Part shown: positions 8,939 through 18,065 of the stretch, one piece after another
How positions within the stretch are numbered: position 1 is the stretch's first letter
How the letters are laid out: the number at the start of each line of letters is the position of its first letter
Assembly: GCF_049803835.1 (NCBI RefSeq)
Contig: NZ_JBNAGK010000002.1
Span: forward strand, 445,690 to 509,689
DNA from: Pacificoceanicola sp049803835
GTDB lineage: Bacteria > Pseudomonadota > Alphaproteobacteria > Rhodobacterales > Rhodobacteraceae
Length of the DNA: 64,000 nt
Direction of reading: 5' to 3'
Notes under the pieces: model-generated
Seen by the model: the letters and a program-made list of their open reading frames with translations, nothing else
What the model was told of the DNA's origin: nothing
Databases searched by the model: none
Translations under genes and position numbers: made by a program

Positions 8939-9325
8939 TCATTCAAGCGCCCCACCGCGATCAAGATCGAGTTTCCTGCGATCCCGCTTCGTCGGACGCG
9001 CATTGCCTTCCAGACGCCGGATTGGCGGAATATCCGTCTCGTCCCGGGGCTTTGGTGGATCAAGGTCCTCGTAGAGGCCCTGCGCTTCCGGCGCGGGGCC
9101 GCGGCGCTCGCCCAGGGCGACGACCTTTATCACCCGCACGTCGCGGTCCTTGCGGAAGGTCAGCACGTCACCGGGCGCAACGCAGAACGCCGGTTTCGCA
9201 ACCGGCGTTCCGTTGACCCGGCAGTGCCCGGCGCCGACCTCCTTTGCGGCCAGCGTGCGCGTCTTGAAGAAACGCGCATGCCAGAGCCACTTGTCGAGGC
9301 GGAGCTTGCCGGGGGTGTCGGTCAC
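8939..9325 (-). CDS. S4-domain RNA-binding protein (Hsp15/HslR-like)
   Basis: A 128-residue protein with an S4 RNA-binding fold at residues 7-70 (KLRLDKWLWHARFFKTRTLA, then AGHCRVNGTPV). E. coli Hsp15 binds 50S subunits carrying stalled nascent chains; a similar role is inferred. The start is a GTG that directly abuts the TAG stop of the upstream helicase gene (TAGGTGA), so translation is almost certainly coupled. The basic C-terminus (RPTKRDRRK) may extend RNA contact. Confidence 0.88.
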   Translation of the reverse strand: MTDTPGKLRLDKWLWHARFFKTRTLAAKEVGAGHCRVNGTPVAKPAFCVAPGDVLTFRKDRDVRVIKVVALGERRGPAPEAQGLYEDLDPPKPRDETDIPPIRRLEGNARPTKRDRRKLDLDRGGALE

Positions 9326-12300
9326 CTACTGCTTGTCCTTCAGTCCCATGAGGGCCGCGGCGAAGGGGTTGTCCGGGTCGATCCGGTCCTTCTTCTGCGG
9401 GCGGGATTCATAGGTCTTGGGGCCACGGTCGCCGCGGTCGTTGCGGTCCCCTTTCGGGCCGCCCTTGCCTTTCGGACCGCCCTTGCCGCGCGGCTTGCCG
9501 CCACCGGCATTGCGCGGACGGCCTTCGCCTTCGCTCCGGCCCTGTCCCTGACCCTGCCCGTCCCGGCGTTGGCGATTGCCGCCGCCACCGGCGCGGCGCT
9601 CGCCCCGGTTGCCGCGATTGCCGCCCCAAGTGAAGGTATAGAATACCTCCATCTCGGCGCCAGCCACGGCAGCATCCGGCGCGGTGCCGGGGGTGAGTTC
9701 CTCGGCCGGGGTTTCGGCGATGACATTCTCGTTGGAGGCCGCATCGGTGGTCTGTGCCGGTTCCGTGGAAATCGGCGCCTCGCCCTCGTCTTCGAGCTTG
9801 GCGACCGGCTCGGCCACATCCGCGGGCGTGGGGTTCTCGGCGGCCCCCGGCTCCAGTGTCGGTGGGGTCTCGGCGGCCACGTCCATCACCGGCGTGTCCT
9901 CGGCAACGATCTCCGCCTCAACCTGCTCGCCGGTTTCCGGCTGCACCACGGCGTCGACGGCTTTGACCTTCGTGCGCTCGCCCTTCTCTGCCTTGTAGCC
10001 AAGACCGCCCATCAGGTCGGCGAACTGCTCCAGCGTCATGCCGGTGATCGAGAGCATGTCCGCCTTGGCCTCGAAACCGCTGCGGCTGTCCTCGGAGCGG
10101 ATCATGTCCGCGAGACGCTCCAGCATGTCGATGCGGATCGCCCGCTGGCCCGCCTTGCGGTAGCCCGCCAGCGTGTAGTGCTGCTCCGGCACCTCGGCGA
10201 GGTTCGGCACGGTGACGAGGCCCGGGGGCGGTGCCTCGGGGAATTCGTCCAGACCGTTCGCAAGCGACCACAGCACCAGACGCAGGCGCGTCGGGGCGGG
10301 CTTGAGCAGCAGCGGCATGAAGATGGTATACTGGCCAAAGCGCACACCGTGCTTGCGCAGCGCACCACGGGCATCCTGATCGAGCGATTTGACCTCGTCG
10401 GCCACGTCGGCACGCGGGATCACGCCCATGCCCTCGACAAGGCGGAAGGCAAAGCCGCGGGCGAGCCCGGTCAGGGTCTCGTCATCGCGCAGCTTGAGCA
10501 GCGGCTCGAAGCTCGCGGCGATCTTGCGGTCGATGAAATGCTGGAGGCGACGCTCGACCTTCTGGGCCACATCGGCCCCGGCCTCCTCGTCGACGAAGGC
10601 GACCACGCGCGGCTTGAGCGGATCGTCGCCCTTCGCCAGCTTGCCCACCGCCTCGGTGCCCCACATCAGGCCACCCTGCTCGGTGAAATCCAGCTCCGTG
10701 TCCGGCGCGTTGTAGAGCCGGTCCGCCCGCAGGTGGAAATGCGGCGCCAGCGCCTGCAGGGACGCCGCCTTGAGCGTCTTGGCCTCCTGGCCGGTCGCAT
10801 CCTTGTCCTGGCGGAACCGGAACCCTTCGAGTTTCCCGACGAATTCGCCTTCGACGGTCACTTCACCCTTGTCATTCACTTCGGCCAAAAGGGCCTCCTT
10901 CTGTTTCAACCGGCGAAGCAGCACGCTGGTCCGCCGGTCTACAAATCTCTGCGTCAGAGCCGCATGCAGGGCATCCGACAGGCTGTCTTCTACAGCGCGG
11001 GTCGCCTCGCGCCAATGGCTTTCGTCACGCACCCAGCCGCGCCGCTGCGCCACGTAGGTCCAGGTGCGGATATAGGCGAGACGTTTCGACAATGTGTCAA
11101 TATCGCCATCCGTCCGGTCGATCCGCTTGAGCTGGCGGGCCATGAAGTCGTCCGGGACCTTACCCGTTTCGTGCAGGTGCTGAAAGATAACCTGCAACAG
11201 GCCCGCATGTTCCGCAGGCGAGATTCCGCGAAAGTCCGGGATTCGGCACACATCCCACAGAAGTTGCACGGATTGTGGGCTGCTCGCGCGTGCGCGGACT
11301 TCCGCCTCGGAGGCCAGCGCCCGAAGTGCCCGCAGGTCGTCCGCCTCTCGGGCCTTCATCAGGGTTTCGTGATCGGGGCTTTCATCGAGGCTGCGGTCGA
11401 GCGCGTCGATGCTGCCGAAATTCAGCACCGGGTTGCGCCAGTTCAGCTTCTTGAGCGGCGTGAAGGAGTGGTTGCAGATGGCATCGACCCACTCGTCCGG
11501 GATCTGGCCCGCGTCGCCTGTCGTGCCGAAGGTTCCGTTGCTCATGCCGCGCCCGGCCCGCCCGGCGATCTGCGCCAGTTCGTTGGGCATCAGGGTCCGC
11601 ATCCGCCGCCCGTCGAACTTGGTCAGCCCGCTGAACGCCACATGGTCGATATCGAGATTAAGCCCCATGCCGATGGCGTCCGTGGCGACGAGGTAATCGA
11701 CCTCGCCATTCTGGTACATGGCGACCTGCGCGTTGCGGGTGCGCGGGCTCAAGGCGCCCATCACCACCGCGGCGCCGCCCTTCTGGCGCTTGAGCAGTTC
11801 CGCGATGGCATAAACATTATCCACAGAAAAGCCCACAATCGCCGTCCGTGGCGGCATCCGGCTTATCTTTTTCGAACCTGTATAGACAAGCTGGCTCATG
11901 CGCTCCCGGCGGATGAACTCCACCCCCGGAACCAGCTGCGCAATCGGGCCGCGCATGGTGTCGGAGCCCATGAACAGCGTCTCATGCGTGCCCCGTATCC
12001 GCATCAGCCGGTCGGTGAACACATGCCCGCGCTCCGGATCGGCGCAGAGCTGGATTTCGTCCACGCCGACGAAATCCGCGCCCATGCCCTCCGGCATCGC
12101 CTCCACGGTGCAGACCCAGTATTGCGTCCGCGCCGGCACGATCCGCTCCTCGCCGGTGACCAGCGCCACAACCGAAGGGCCGCGCACCGCGACGATCCTG
12201 TCATAGACCTCCCGCGCCAGCAGCCGCAAAGGCAGGCCGATGATGCCCGAGCGATAGCCGAGCATGCGGTCGATGGCATAATGGGTCTTGCCGGTGTTGG

Positions 12301-12340
12301 TCGGACCGAGGATGGCCGCGATCCGTGCGCTCATGGCCAT
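9326..12340 (-). CDS. Suv3-like superfamily 2 RNA helicase with RG-rich tail
   Basis: A 1004-residue ATP-dependent helicase. Walker A GPTNTGKT lies at residues 11-18, Walker B as VDEIQ (the Suv3-type DEIQ variant), motif VI as QIAGRAGRG. A middle helical domain follows. The region after about 760 is acidic/Ala-Pro-rich, and the last ~130 residues are low complexity with many GG, RG and KGG repeats, typical of nonspecific RNA binding. Mitochondrial Suv3 acts with PNPase in RNA decay; its alphaproteobacterial relatives are poorly studied. AAGG lies 7 bases before ATG 12340; a second ATG follows two codons later. It abuts the S4 gene. Confidence 0.92.
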   Translation of the reverse strand: MAMSARIAAILGPTNTGKTHYAIDRMLGYRSGIIGLPLRLLAREVYDRIVAVRGPSVVALVTGEERIVPARTQYWVCTVEAMPEGMGADFVGVDEIQLCADPERGHVFTDRLMRIRGTHETLFMGSDTMRGPIAQLVPGVEFIRRERMSQLVYTGSKKISRMPPRTAIVGFSVDNVYAIAELLKRQKGGAAVVMGALSPRTRNAQVAMYQNGEVDYLVATDAIGMGLNLDIDHVAFSGLTKFDGRRMRTLMPNELAQIAGRAGRGMSNGTFGTTGDAGQIPDEWVDAICNHSFTPLKKLNWRNPVLNFGSIDALDRSLDESPDHETLMKAREADDLRALRALASEAEVRARASSPQSVQLLWDVCRIPDFRGISPAEHAGLLQVIFQHLHETGKVPDDFMARQLKRIDRTDGDIDTLSKRLAYIRTWTYVAQRRGWVRDESHWREATRAVEDSLSDALHAALTQRFVDRRTSVLLRRLKQKEALLAEVNDKGEVTVEGEFVGKLEGFRFRQDKDATGQEAKTLKAASLQALAPHFHLRADRLYNAPDTELDFTEQGGLMWGTEAVGKLAKGDDPLKPRVVAFVDEEAGADVAQKVERRLQHFIDRKIAASFEPLLKLRDDETLTGLARGFAFRLVEGMGVIPRADVADEVKSLDQDARGALRKHGVRFGQYTIFMPLLLKPAPTRLRLVLWSLANGLDEFPEAPPPGLVTVPNLAEVPEQHYTLAGYRKAGQRAIRIDMLERLADMIRSEDSRSGFEAKADMLSITGMTLEQFADLMGGLGYKAEKGERTKVKAVDAVVQPETGEQVEAEIVAEDTPVMDVAAETPPTLEPGAAENPTPADVAEPVAKLEDEGEAPISTEPAQTTDAASNENVIAETPAEELTPGTAPDAAVAGAEMEVFYTFTWGGNRGNRGERRAGGGGNRQRRDGQGQGQGRSEGEGRPRNAGGGKPRGKGGPKGKGGPKGDRNDRGDRGPKTYESRPQKKDRIDPDNPFAAALMGLKDKQ

Positions 12341-12376
12341 GGGGCCGCCTTTTCCTATCGGGTGTTCGTGCCCTCC

Positions 12377-12928
12377 TCAGAGGGTAACGCCCTTCACGTC
12401 GACTTCCAGCCGCTTCAGCGCCGAGAGGATGTCCTCATCGTGCGGCCTGAGTTCCAGTACCCTCTGATAGGCCTCATAGGCAAGGACCGGATGGCCAAGT
12501 TGCTCCTGCACCGCCCCGACCCCGCGCAAGGCCCCGAAATGGTGCGGATTGAGCGCCAGAACGTGTTCCAGCGCATCCATCGCCGGCCCCAGCTGCTCGG
12601 AGCGGTAATAGGCGAGTCCCAGCCCGTGCCAGCCTTCCGCGAAGTCAGGCGCATGGTCGGTCAGCGCGCGAAAATGCTCGGCCGCCTCGTCGAACTTGCC
12701 GGTTTCCAGCGCATTGCGCCCGCGCCGAAGCAGCAGGTCCATCGCAGGTGAGCCGGATTTCGACCACTCGTCAATGAGTTGCGTCTCAAGCCGCTGTGCC
12801 GCCGTGGCGTCCTCGGCTTGGCTGAGTTCCTGCATCAGTTGTTCGGCGCGGGATTCCGCCCATGCAACCTGTGGTAGGGAAAACATGACTAGGGCCAGAA
12901 ACGACGCAAGGGTAGATTTGAAGTCCAT
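12377..12928 (-). CDS. Exported tetratricopeptide-repeat protein
   Basis: A 183-residue protein with a signal peptide (hydrophobic FLALVMFSLPQVAWA, cleavage after AWA) and about three TPR units (NALETGKFDEAAEHF, GLAYYRSEQLGPAMDALE, QLGHPVLAYEAYQRVLEL). It is probably a periplasmic scaffold protein of unknown partner. The ATG at 12928 (MDFKSTLASF) is preferred over 12943 because TAGG precedes it. It ends 36 bases before the helicase start, so it could head that operon, and it is divergent from the SCP2 gene. Confidence 0.8.
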   Translation of the reverse strand: MDFKSTLASFLALVMFSLPQVAWAESRAEQLMQELSQAEDATAAQRLETQLIDEWSKSGSPAMDLLLRRGRNALETGKFDEAAEHFRALTDHAPDFAEGWHGLGLAYYRSEQLGPAMDALEHVLALNPHHFGALRGVGAVQEQLGHPVLAYEAYQRVLELRPHDEDILSALKRLEVDVKGVTL

Positions 12929-13006
12929 TGTGCCTACGCTCATAGTGTGTCCGCAATGTAGCGTCTGCGCCGGACAATGCCAGCGCACGAAACCGAGAGG
13001 AACACC

Positions 13007-13297
13007 ATGAGCGACACTTTGAATACCGCTGTTGCGGCTCTGAACGAAAAACTGGACGGCCAGGGCTTCGATGGCACGGCCAAGTTCGTTCTCGATCCGG
13101 ACGGCAGCCTGATGATCGATTCGGATGGAGCCCGGGTCGGCGATGACGACGCGGACGTGACGCTCACCGCCGAGACCGAGACCTTCCAGCAGATCTTCGA
13201 GGGCGAACTGAACCCGACCAACGCCTTCATGGCCGGGAAACTCACGATTGACGGCGACATGGGCGCGGCCATGCGCCTCGCCACATTGCTGGGATGA
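13007..13297 (+). CDS. SCP2 sterol-transfer family protein
   Basis: A 96-residue protein consisting of a single SCP2-like lipid-binding domain (FVLDPDGSLMID, ADVTLTAETETFQQIFEGELNPTNAFMAGKLTIDGDMGAAM). A GAGAGGA ribosome site before the ATG at 13007 fixes the start. The family binds lipids or acyl-CoA in a hydrophobic tunnel; here it directly precedes a lysophospholipase-like gene with a 4-base gap, hinting at a shared lipid-handling job (inference). Confidence 0.9.
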   Translation: MSDTLNTAVAALNEKLDGQGFDGTAKFVLDPDGSLMIDSDGARVGDDDADVTLTAETETFQQIFEGELNPTNAFMAGKLTIDGDMGAAMRLATLLG

Positions 13298-13301
13298 CCT
13301 G

Positions 13302-14264
13302 ATGCTGACACCTGCCCCGTTCCATGCCGATCTTGCCGAAGGCCCCATGGGCGCACGCGCCTGGTGGATCACCGCCACCGACGGGCTGCGCCTGCGCGTG
13401 GCCCATTACCCGGCAAACGGCACGGAGCGGGGCACGGTGCTGCTCTTTCCCGGGCGCACCGAATATGTCGAGAAATACGGCCGCACCGCCGCCGCCCTGG
13501 CGGTGGCGGGCTATCACACGCTGGCCATCGACTGGCGCGGTCAGGGGCTTGCGGACCGGATGCTGGACGACCGGCGGACCGGGCATGTCCACGTCTTCGA
13601 GGACTATCAGAAGGACGTCGCCGCGATCCTCCACGTCGCTGCCGAATTGCACCTGCCGCAGCCGATGCATGTCATCGGCCATTCCATGGGCGGCTGCATC
13701 GGGCTGCGCGCCGTGATGGACGGATTGCCCGTCGCGTCCGCCGTCTTCACCGGGCCGATGTGGGGCATCCGCATCGCCGAGCCGCTGCGGCCCGCCGCCT
13801 GGGCGCTGTCCTGGAGCAGCCGCCAGGTCGGCCTGTCGCACCATTACACCCCCGGTACCGGCATCGACAGTTACGTCGCCTCGGCGCCCTTCGAGGACAA
13901 CCTGCTGACCACCGATCCGGAAATGTGGGACTACATGCGCAGGCAGGTGCTGGCGCAGCCGGAATTGCAGTTGGGCGGCCCCTCACTCGGCTGGCTGCAC
14001 GAGTCGCTGCGCGAGACCCGGATGCTCGCCCGCCGCCCCTCGCCCACGCTGCCCTGCCTGACCTTCCTCGGCACCAACGAACGCATCGTCGACGTGCCCC
14101 GCATCCGCGAGCGCATGGCGCATTGGCCGGGCGGCAAGCTGGTGATGGTCGAGAACGGCGAGCACGAGGTCCTCATGGAGGGCGCGGCGCAGCGCAAATC
14201 CATCCATGACCAGATGATCGCGCTGTTCGACAGCGCCTCTGCCAGGCAAGCGTTGACCGCCTGA
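13302..14264 (+). CDS. Alpha/beta hydrolase, lysophospholipase (PldB)-like
   Basis: A 320-residue serine hydrolase resembling lysophospholipase L2 and monoacylglycerol lipases: LLFPGRTEYVEKY (residues 48-59), the IDWRGQGLADR motif, nucleophile GHSMGG (126-131, Ser128), and late conserved Asp and His positions (FLGTNERIVD, ENGEHEVLME). No signal peptide, so cytoplasmic or peripheral. The start at 13302 lies 4 bases after the SCP2 stop, and translation is likely coupled. Exact substrate unknown. Confidence 0.85.
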   Translation: MLTPAPFHADLAEGPMGARAWWITATDGLRLRVAHYPANGTERGTVLLFPGRTEYVEKYGRTAAALAVAGYHTLAIDWRGQGLADRMLDDRRTGHVHVFEDYQKDVAAILHVAAELHLPQPMHVIGHSMGGCIGLRAVMDGLPVASAVFTGPMWGIRIAEPLRPAAWALSWSSRQVGLSHHYTPGTGIDSYVASAPFEDNLLTTDPEMWDYMRRQVLAQPELQLGGPSLGWLHESLRETRMLARRPSPTLPCLTFLGTNERIVDVPRIRERMAHWPGGKLVMVENGEHEVLMEGAAQRKSIHDQMIALFDSASARQALTA

Positions 14265-14286
14265 GCGCCGCCGCTATCTGCCGGGA

Positions 14287-15294
14287 ATGGCCGATCCGCT
14301 CCTTACCTTCACAGACCGCGGCATCTACTGTCCGCGCGGCGATTTCTTCATCGACCCGTGGCGGCCGGTCCCCCGTGCGCTGATAACGCACGGCCATTCC
14401 GATCACGCCCGTCCGGGCCATGGATCGTACCTCGCCACGCATCAGAGCCTTCCCGTAATCCGCCACCGGCTAGGCGATATCTCCTCCGAAGGCATCGCCT
14501 ACGGCGAAACCCGCGACATCGGCGGCGTGTCGGTCTCCTTTCATCCGGCTGGCCACATCCCCGGCTCCGCGCAGGTTCGGGTGGAACACAAGGGGGAGGT
14601 CTGGGTCGTCTCCGGCGACTACAAGACCACGCCGGACGGGCTCTGCGAGGCTTTCGAGCCGGTGAGATGCCAGCATTTCATCACCGAATGCACCTTCGGC
14701 CTGCCGGTGTTCAAATGGCGGCCACAGGAGGAGGTCGCGGAAGAGATCAATGGCTGGTGGGCGACACAGGCCGCGGCAGGCGGCTTTGCCCTGCTCGGTG
14801 CCTACTCCCTCGGCAAGGCGCAGCGGCTCTTGCACATGCTCGACGCCTCCATCGGCCCGATCCTGACGCACGGCGCGGTGGAGGCCACCAATGCCATCCT
14901 GCGCGGCCAGGGCTATGACCTGCCCGACACGATTCATGTCACCCCGGACCTCGATGTGAAAGCGCACGCCGGGGCGCTGGTCCTCGCGCCGCCCTCCGCC
15001 TTGGGAAGCCAATGGGCACGGCGGTTCCGCAATGCCTCCACCGGCTTCGCCTCCGGCTGGATGCGCCTGCGTGGGGTGCGGCGGCGGCGGGGTATGGATC
15101 GCGGGTTTGTCGTCTCGGATCACGCGGATTGGGACGGGCTCCTCTCTGCGATCCGGGAGACCGGCGCAGAAAACATATATCCAACACATGGTTACACGGA
15201 AATTTTCGCGCGATACCTGACAGAATCGGGCTACACCGCCCGCGTGGTACCCACCGAATTCGGCGGTGAGGATGCCGGGGACGAGGCGGCATGA
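14287..15294 (+). CDS. Ligase-associated DNA exonuclease (metallo-beta-lactamase/beta-CASP fold)
   Basis: A 335-residue nuclease of the metallo-beta-lactamase superfamily. The metal-binding motif HGHSDHARPGH is at residues 35-45, followed by HPAGHIPGSAQ and SGDYKTTPDG, and a late SDHADWDGL. The family is encoded beside ATP-dependent DNA ligases and is related to mRNA 3'-end processing and DNA crosslink repair nucleases. Its stop overlaps the ligase start (ATGA), indicating a dedicated two-gene unit. The usual additional partners (Lhr-type helicase and a metallophosphoesterase) do not follow here. Confidence 0.93.
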   Translation: MADPLLTFTDRGIYCPRGDFFIDPWRPVPRALITHGHSDHARPGHGSYLATHQSLPVIRHRLGDISSEGIAYGETRDIGGVSVSFHPAGHIPGSAQVRVEHKGEVWVVSGDYKTTPDGLCEAFEPVRCQHFITECTFGLPVFKWRPQEEVAEEINGWWATQAAAGGFALLGAYSLGKAQRLLHMLDASIGPILTHGAVEATNAILRGQGYDLPDTIHVTPDLDVKAHAGALVLAPPSALGSQWARRFRNASTGFASGWMRLRGVRRRRGMDRGFVVSDHADWDGLLSAIRETGAENIYPTHGYTEIFARYLTESGYTARVVPTEFGGEDAGDEAA

Positions 15295-16883
15295 AGGACT
15301 TCGCCGCGCTCTTCACCCGGCTTGACCAGACCACGAAAACCTCCGTGAAAACAGAGGCTTTGGCGGCGTTCTTCAAACAGGCATCCGACGAGGACAAGCT
15401 CTGGTGCATCGCGCTGTTCTCCGGTCGCCGCCCGAAACGCGCTGTCACCACGACGCAGCTGCGGGATTGGGCGGCGGAACAGGCGGGCGTGCCGCTGTGG
15501 CTGCTGGAGGAAAGCTATCCCATCGTCGGCGACCTTGCGGAGACCATCGCGCTGCTCCTGCCCGAAACCGACGTCGAGACTGACAGGGGTTTATCCTTCT
15601 GGATCAACGAACTGCGCGCGCTTTCTCAGGTTGATCAGGACGCCCGGAAACCGCGCATCCTCGCCGCCTGGGACCAACTCGACGCCACGCAACGCTTCCT
15701 CTTCAACAAGCTCATCACCGGTGGCTTTCGCATCGGGGTGAGCCAGAAACTGATGACCCGCGCTCTCGCACAGGCTACCGGGCAAGACGAGGCCACGCTT
15801 GCGCTGAAGCTCATGGGCGGCTGGACGCCCGAGACCACCAGTTTTCACGCGCTGATCGAGGCAGACGACCCGCAGGCCGACGCCAGCCGCCCCTATCCCT
15901 TTTACCTCGCCCACCAACTCGAAGGTGCGCCCGAGGATCTCGGCCCGGCCGAGGACTGGCAGGCGGAGTGGAAATGGGACGGCATACGGGGGCAATTGAT
16001 CCTGCGGGATGGGAAGCATCACCTTTGGTCGCGGGGCGAAGAACTGATCACCGACCGCTTCCCTGAACTCGCCCGCGCTGTCGATTTCCTGCCGCCCGGC
16101 ACGGTGATCGACGGCGAGATCGTGACATGGGACGGGACCGCACCGATGGGCTTTTCGACGCTGCAACCGCGCATCGGGCGCAAGACCGTGCCGAAAAAGC
16201 TGCTGAAGGAGGCCCCGGTGATCCTGCTCGCCTACGACCTGCTCGAAGACAAGGGCGAAGACATCCGCGAAAGACCGCTGAAAGACCGCCGCGCCCGGCT
16301 CGATGCGCTCCTCACCGCCTTGCCGCAGGAGGCCGCCGTCCGCCCCTCACCCGTCATCCCTATCGACGACTGGCAAAGCCTCGTGCAGACCCGCGCAAAT
16401 GCCCGCGATGCGAAGGCCGAGGGGCTGATGCTCAAACGCCTTTCAAGCCCCTACCAGATCGGCCGCAAGAAGGGTGACTGGTGGAAGTGGAAACTCGATC
16501 CGCTGAGCATCGACGCAGTGATGATCTATGCCCAACAGGGCCATGGCCGCCGGGCGAACCTGTTCACCGATTTCACCTTCGCCGTCTGGAAGGGCAACGA
16601 ACTGGTGCCGTTCACCAAGGCCTACTCCGGCCTGACAGACGAGGAATTCAACCGGATCACGGCCTGGGTCCGCAAGAACACGCTGCAACGCTTCGGCCCG
16701 GTGCGGCAGGTGCGCCCCGAGCACGTCTTCGAGATCGCCTTCGAAGGCATCCAGGCCAGCCCCCGCCACAAGAGCGGCATCGCCCTGCGCTTTCCCCGCA
16801 TGGCTCGTTGGCGCCACGACAAGACGCCGCAGGAGGCCAACACGCTCGCCGATCTGCAACAGATGCTGGACCTCTACGGCTGA
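15291..16883 (+). CDS. ATP-dependent DNA ligase
   Basis: A 530-residue ATP-dependent ligase. An N-terminal DNA-binding domain occupies residues 1-200, the nucleotidyltransferase active site is EWKWDGIRGQ (Lys228 would carry AMP), and motifs IDGEIV, LAYDLLE, EGLMLKR and KKGDWWKWK follow, then an OB-fold domain to about 525. Length and domain order fit the bacterial LigC/ligase-associated class rather than LigD, as no polymerase or nuclease domain is fused. It overlaps the exonuclease gene by 4 bases, which supports a role in DNA-damage repair. Confidence 0.95.
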   Translation: MKDFAALFTRLDQTTKTSVKTEALAAFFKQASDEDKLWCIALFSGRRPKRAVTTTQLRDWAAEQAGVPLWLLEESYPIVGDLAETIALLLPETDVETDRGLSFWINELRALSQVDQDARKPRILAAWDQLDATQRFLFNKLITGGFRIGVSQKLMTRALAQATGQDEATLALKLMGGWTPETTSFHALIEADDPQADASRPYPFYLAHQLEGAPEDLGPAEDWQAEWKWDGIRGQLILRDGKHHLWSRGEELITDRFPELARAVDFLPPGTVIDGEIVTWDGTAPMGFSTLQPRIGRKTVPKKLLKEAPVILLAYDLLEDKGEDIRERPLKDRRARLDALLTALPQEAAVRPSPVIPIDDWQSLVQTRANARDAKAEGLMLKRLSSPYQIGRKKGDWWKWKLDPLSIDAVMIYAQQGHGRRANLFTDFTFAVWKGNELVPFTKAYSGLTDEEFNRITAWVRKNTLQRFGPVRQVRPEHVFEIAFEGIQASPRHKSGIALRFPRMARWRHDKTPQEANTLADLQQMLDLYG

Positions 16884-16956
16884 CGCCGGTTTCGCTCTTT
16901 GCTGCACTGCAAAATCGGTCCATATTGCGACAAGACCCTCCCGCCGGAAGAAGACC

Positions 16957-17835
16957 ATGGTCCTGCGCGCTGCCCTGACGAGCCTCGTTTTCCTTGCCCT
17001 GCCGGGGATCGCCCCGGCCCAGTCCGCCCGGCTGGACACACATGGCGAGATCGCCGTCAGCGCACACTCCTATGCCCCCGACAATGGCATCGGCAAGGTC
17101 GACCTGACCTTTGCATTCCCGCTGACCCGGGGCGGGCGGCTCGGCGCGGAAATCGGGACCTACATGTTCGTCCTGCCGCAAAAGCGCCCGCATGAAACCT
17201 ACGTCAGCCTGACCTGGGACAACCGCTGGCGCCTCGGCGTGGTGCGGCCGGCCTATGATTTCGTTCTGCCCTCGGTCTTCGAGGAGGCCGCGCCGCTGCT
17301 CGCCTACGAGCGCGCCGAATACGCCCGCGCCTACACCACCACCACCGCGATGCGGCAGGGGGCGGTGCCCTGGGGGCTGTCCTATACCGACGACCGGGAG
17401 CCTTTCGGCTGGGCAGTCTCGCTGCATCACGCCTCCAAGGGCGGGTTCTCCAGTGCGTCGGTGGCGGCGCGGTGGCAGACCGGGCCGTGGCACCTGGCGG
17501 CGGCGGCGGAGGGCATCTGGGACGTCTCCGGCGGGTATGACGGCACGAACGCGAAACTCGGCGTGACTTATGTTCAGGACCGCTGGTCGCTCGGGCTCGC
17601 CTGGTTGCACCCGGAGGCGGAGAACCTTCCCGATGCCCTGGCCCTGACCGGCACGGTCGCGGTATCGCAGAAACTGTCCCTGTCCGCGTTCGGCGAATTC
17701 ACCGAAGGAGGCCGCGACGATGCCTACGGTGTCGCGGCACAATACGCCCTGACCGACCGCGCATCCCTGTCCCTTGCCGCGACGCAATGGCGGGACGAAG
17801 GCGGGGTGCATCTGACGGTGACGCATCGGTTCTGA
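16957..17835 (+). CDS. Outer-membrane beta-barrel protein, unknown function
   Basis: A 292-residue exported protein. A signal peptide (LVFLALPGIAPAQS, cleavage after AQ or AQS) is followed by alternating amphipathic strands with many aromatic residues (GEIAVSAHSYA, LSAFGEFTEGGRD, ASLSLAATQW), and the chain ends with a C-terminal Phe (LTVTHRF), the BAM recognition pattern. No porin signature was recognised. GGAAGAAG precedes the ATG. It is separated from the ligase gene by 73 bases, so is probably not part of the repair unit. Confidence 0.75.
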   Translation: MVLRAALTSLVFLALPGIAPAQSARLDTHGEIAVSAHSYAPDNGIGKVDLTFAFPLTRGGRLGAEIGTYMFVLPQKRPHETYVSLTWDNRWRLGVVRPAYDFVLPSVFEEAAPLLAYERAEYARAYTTTTAMRQGAVPWGLSYTDDREPFGWAVSLHHASKGGFSSASVAARWQTGPWHLAAAAEGIWDVSGGYDGTNAKLGVTYVQDRWSLGLAWLHPEAENLPDALALTGTVAVSQKLSLSAFGEFTEGGRDDAYGVAAQYALTDRASLSLAATQWRDEGGVHLTVTHRF

Positions 17836-18065
17836 CAACCCGAAGCCGACGGGGGACACGCGACGCAACGCAGACCCGGACATGATCCGGGACCTCCCCG
17901 GTCTCGACAGCGGCCCCGCAGTCTGTGCGGAGCTGCGGCGCACTCGATATTCCCGAACACAAAACCACCCACGCCTTTCCCTTCCGCCATTTTTCCGGCC
18001 GCCCCCTGTTCCAACCGCCCGCCGCCCGGACTATGTCTTGAAGCCAAGCAGTCACGAGGACCGAT

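Noticed and set aside
9224..12751. Very long plus-strand open frame (over 1100 codons) opposite the helicase gene
   Set aside because: Antisense shadow caused by high GC; its protein is Arg/His/Gly-rich without domains, whereas the minus strand encodes a clear helicase.
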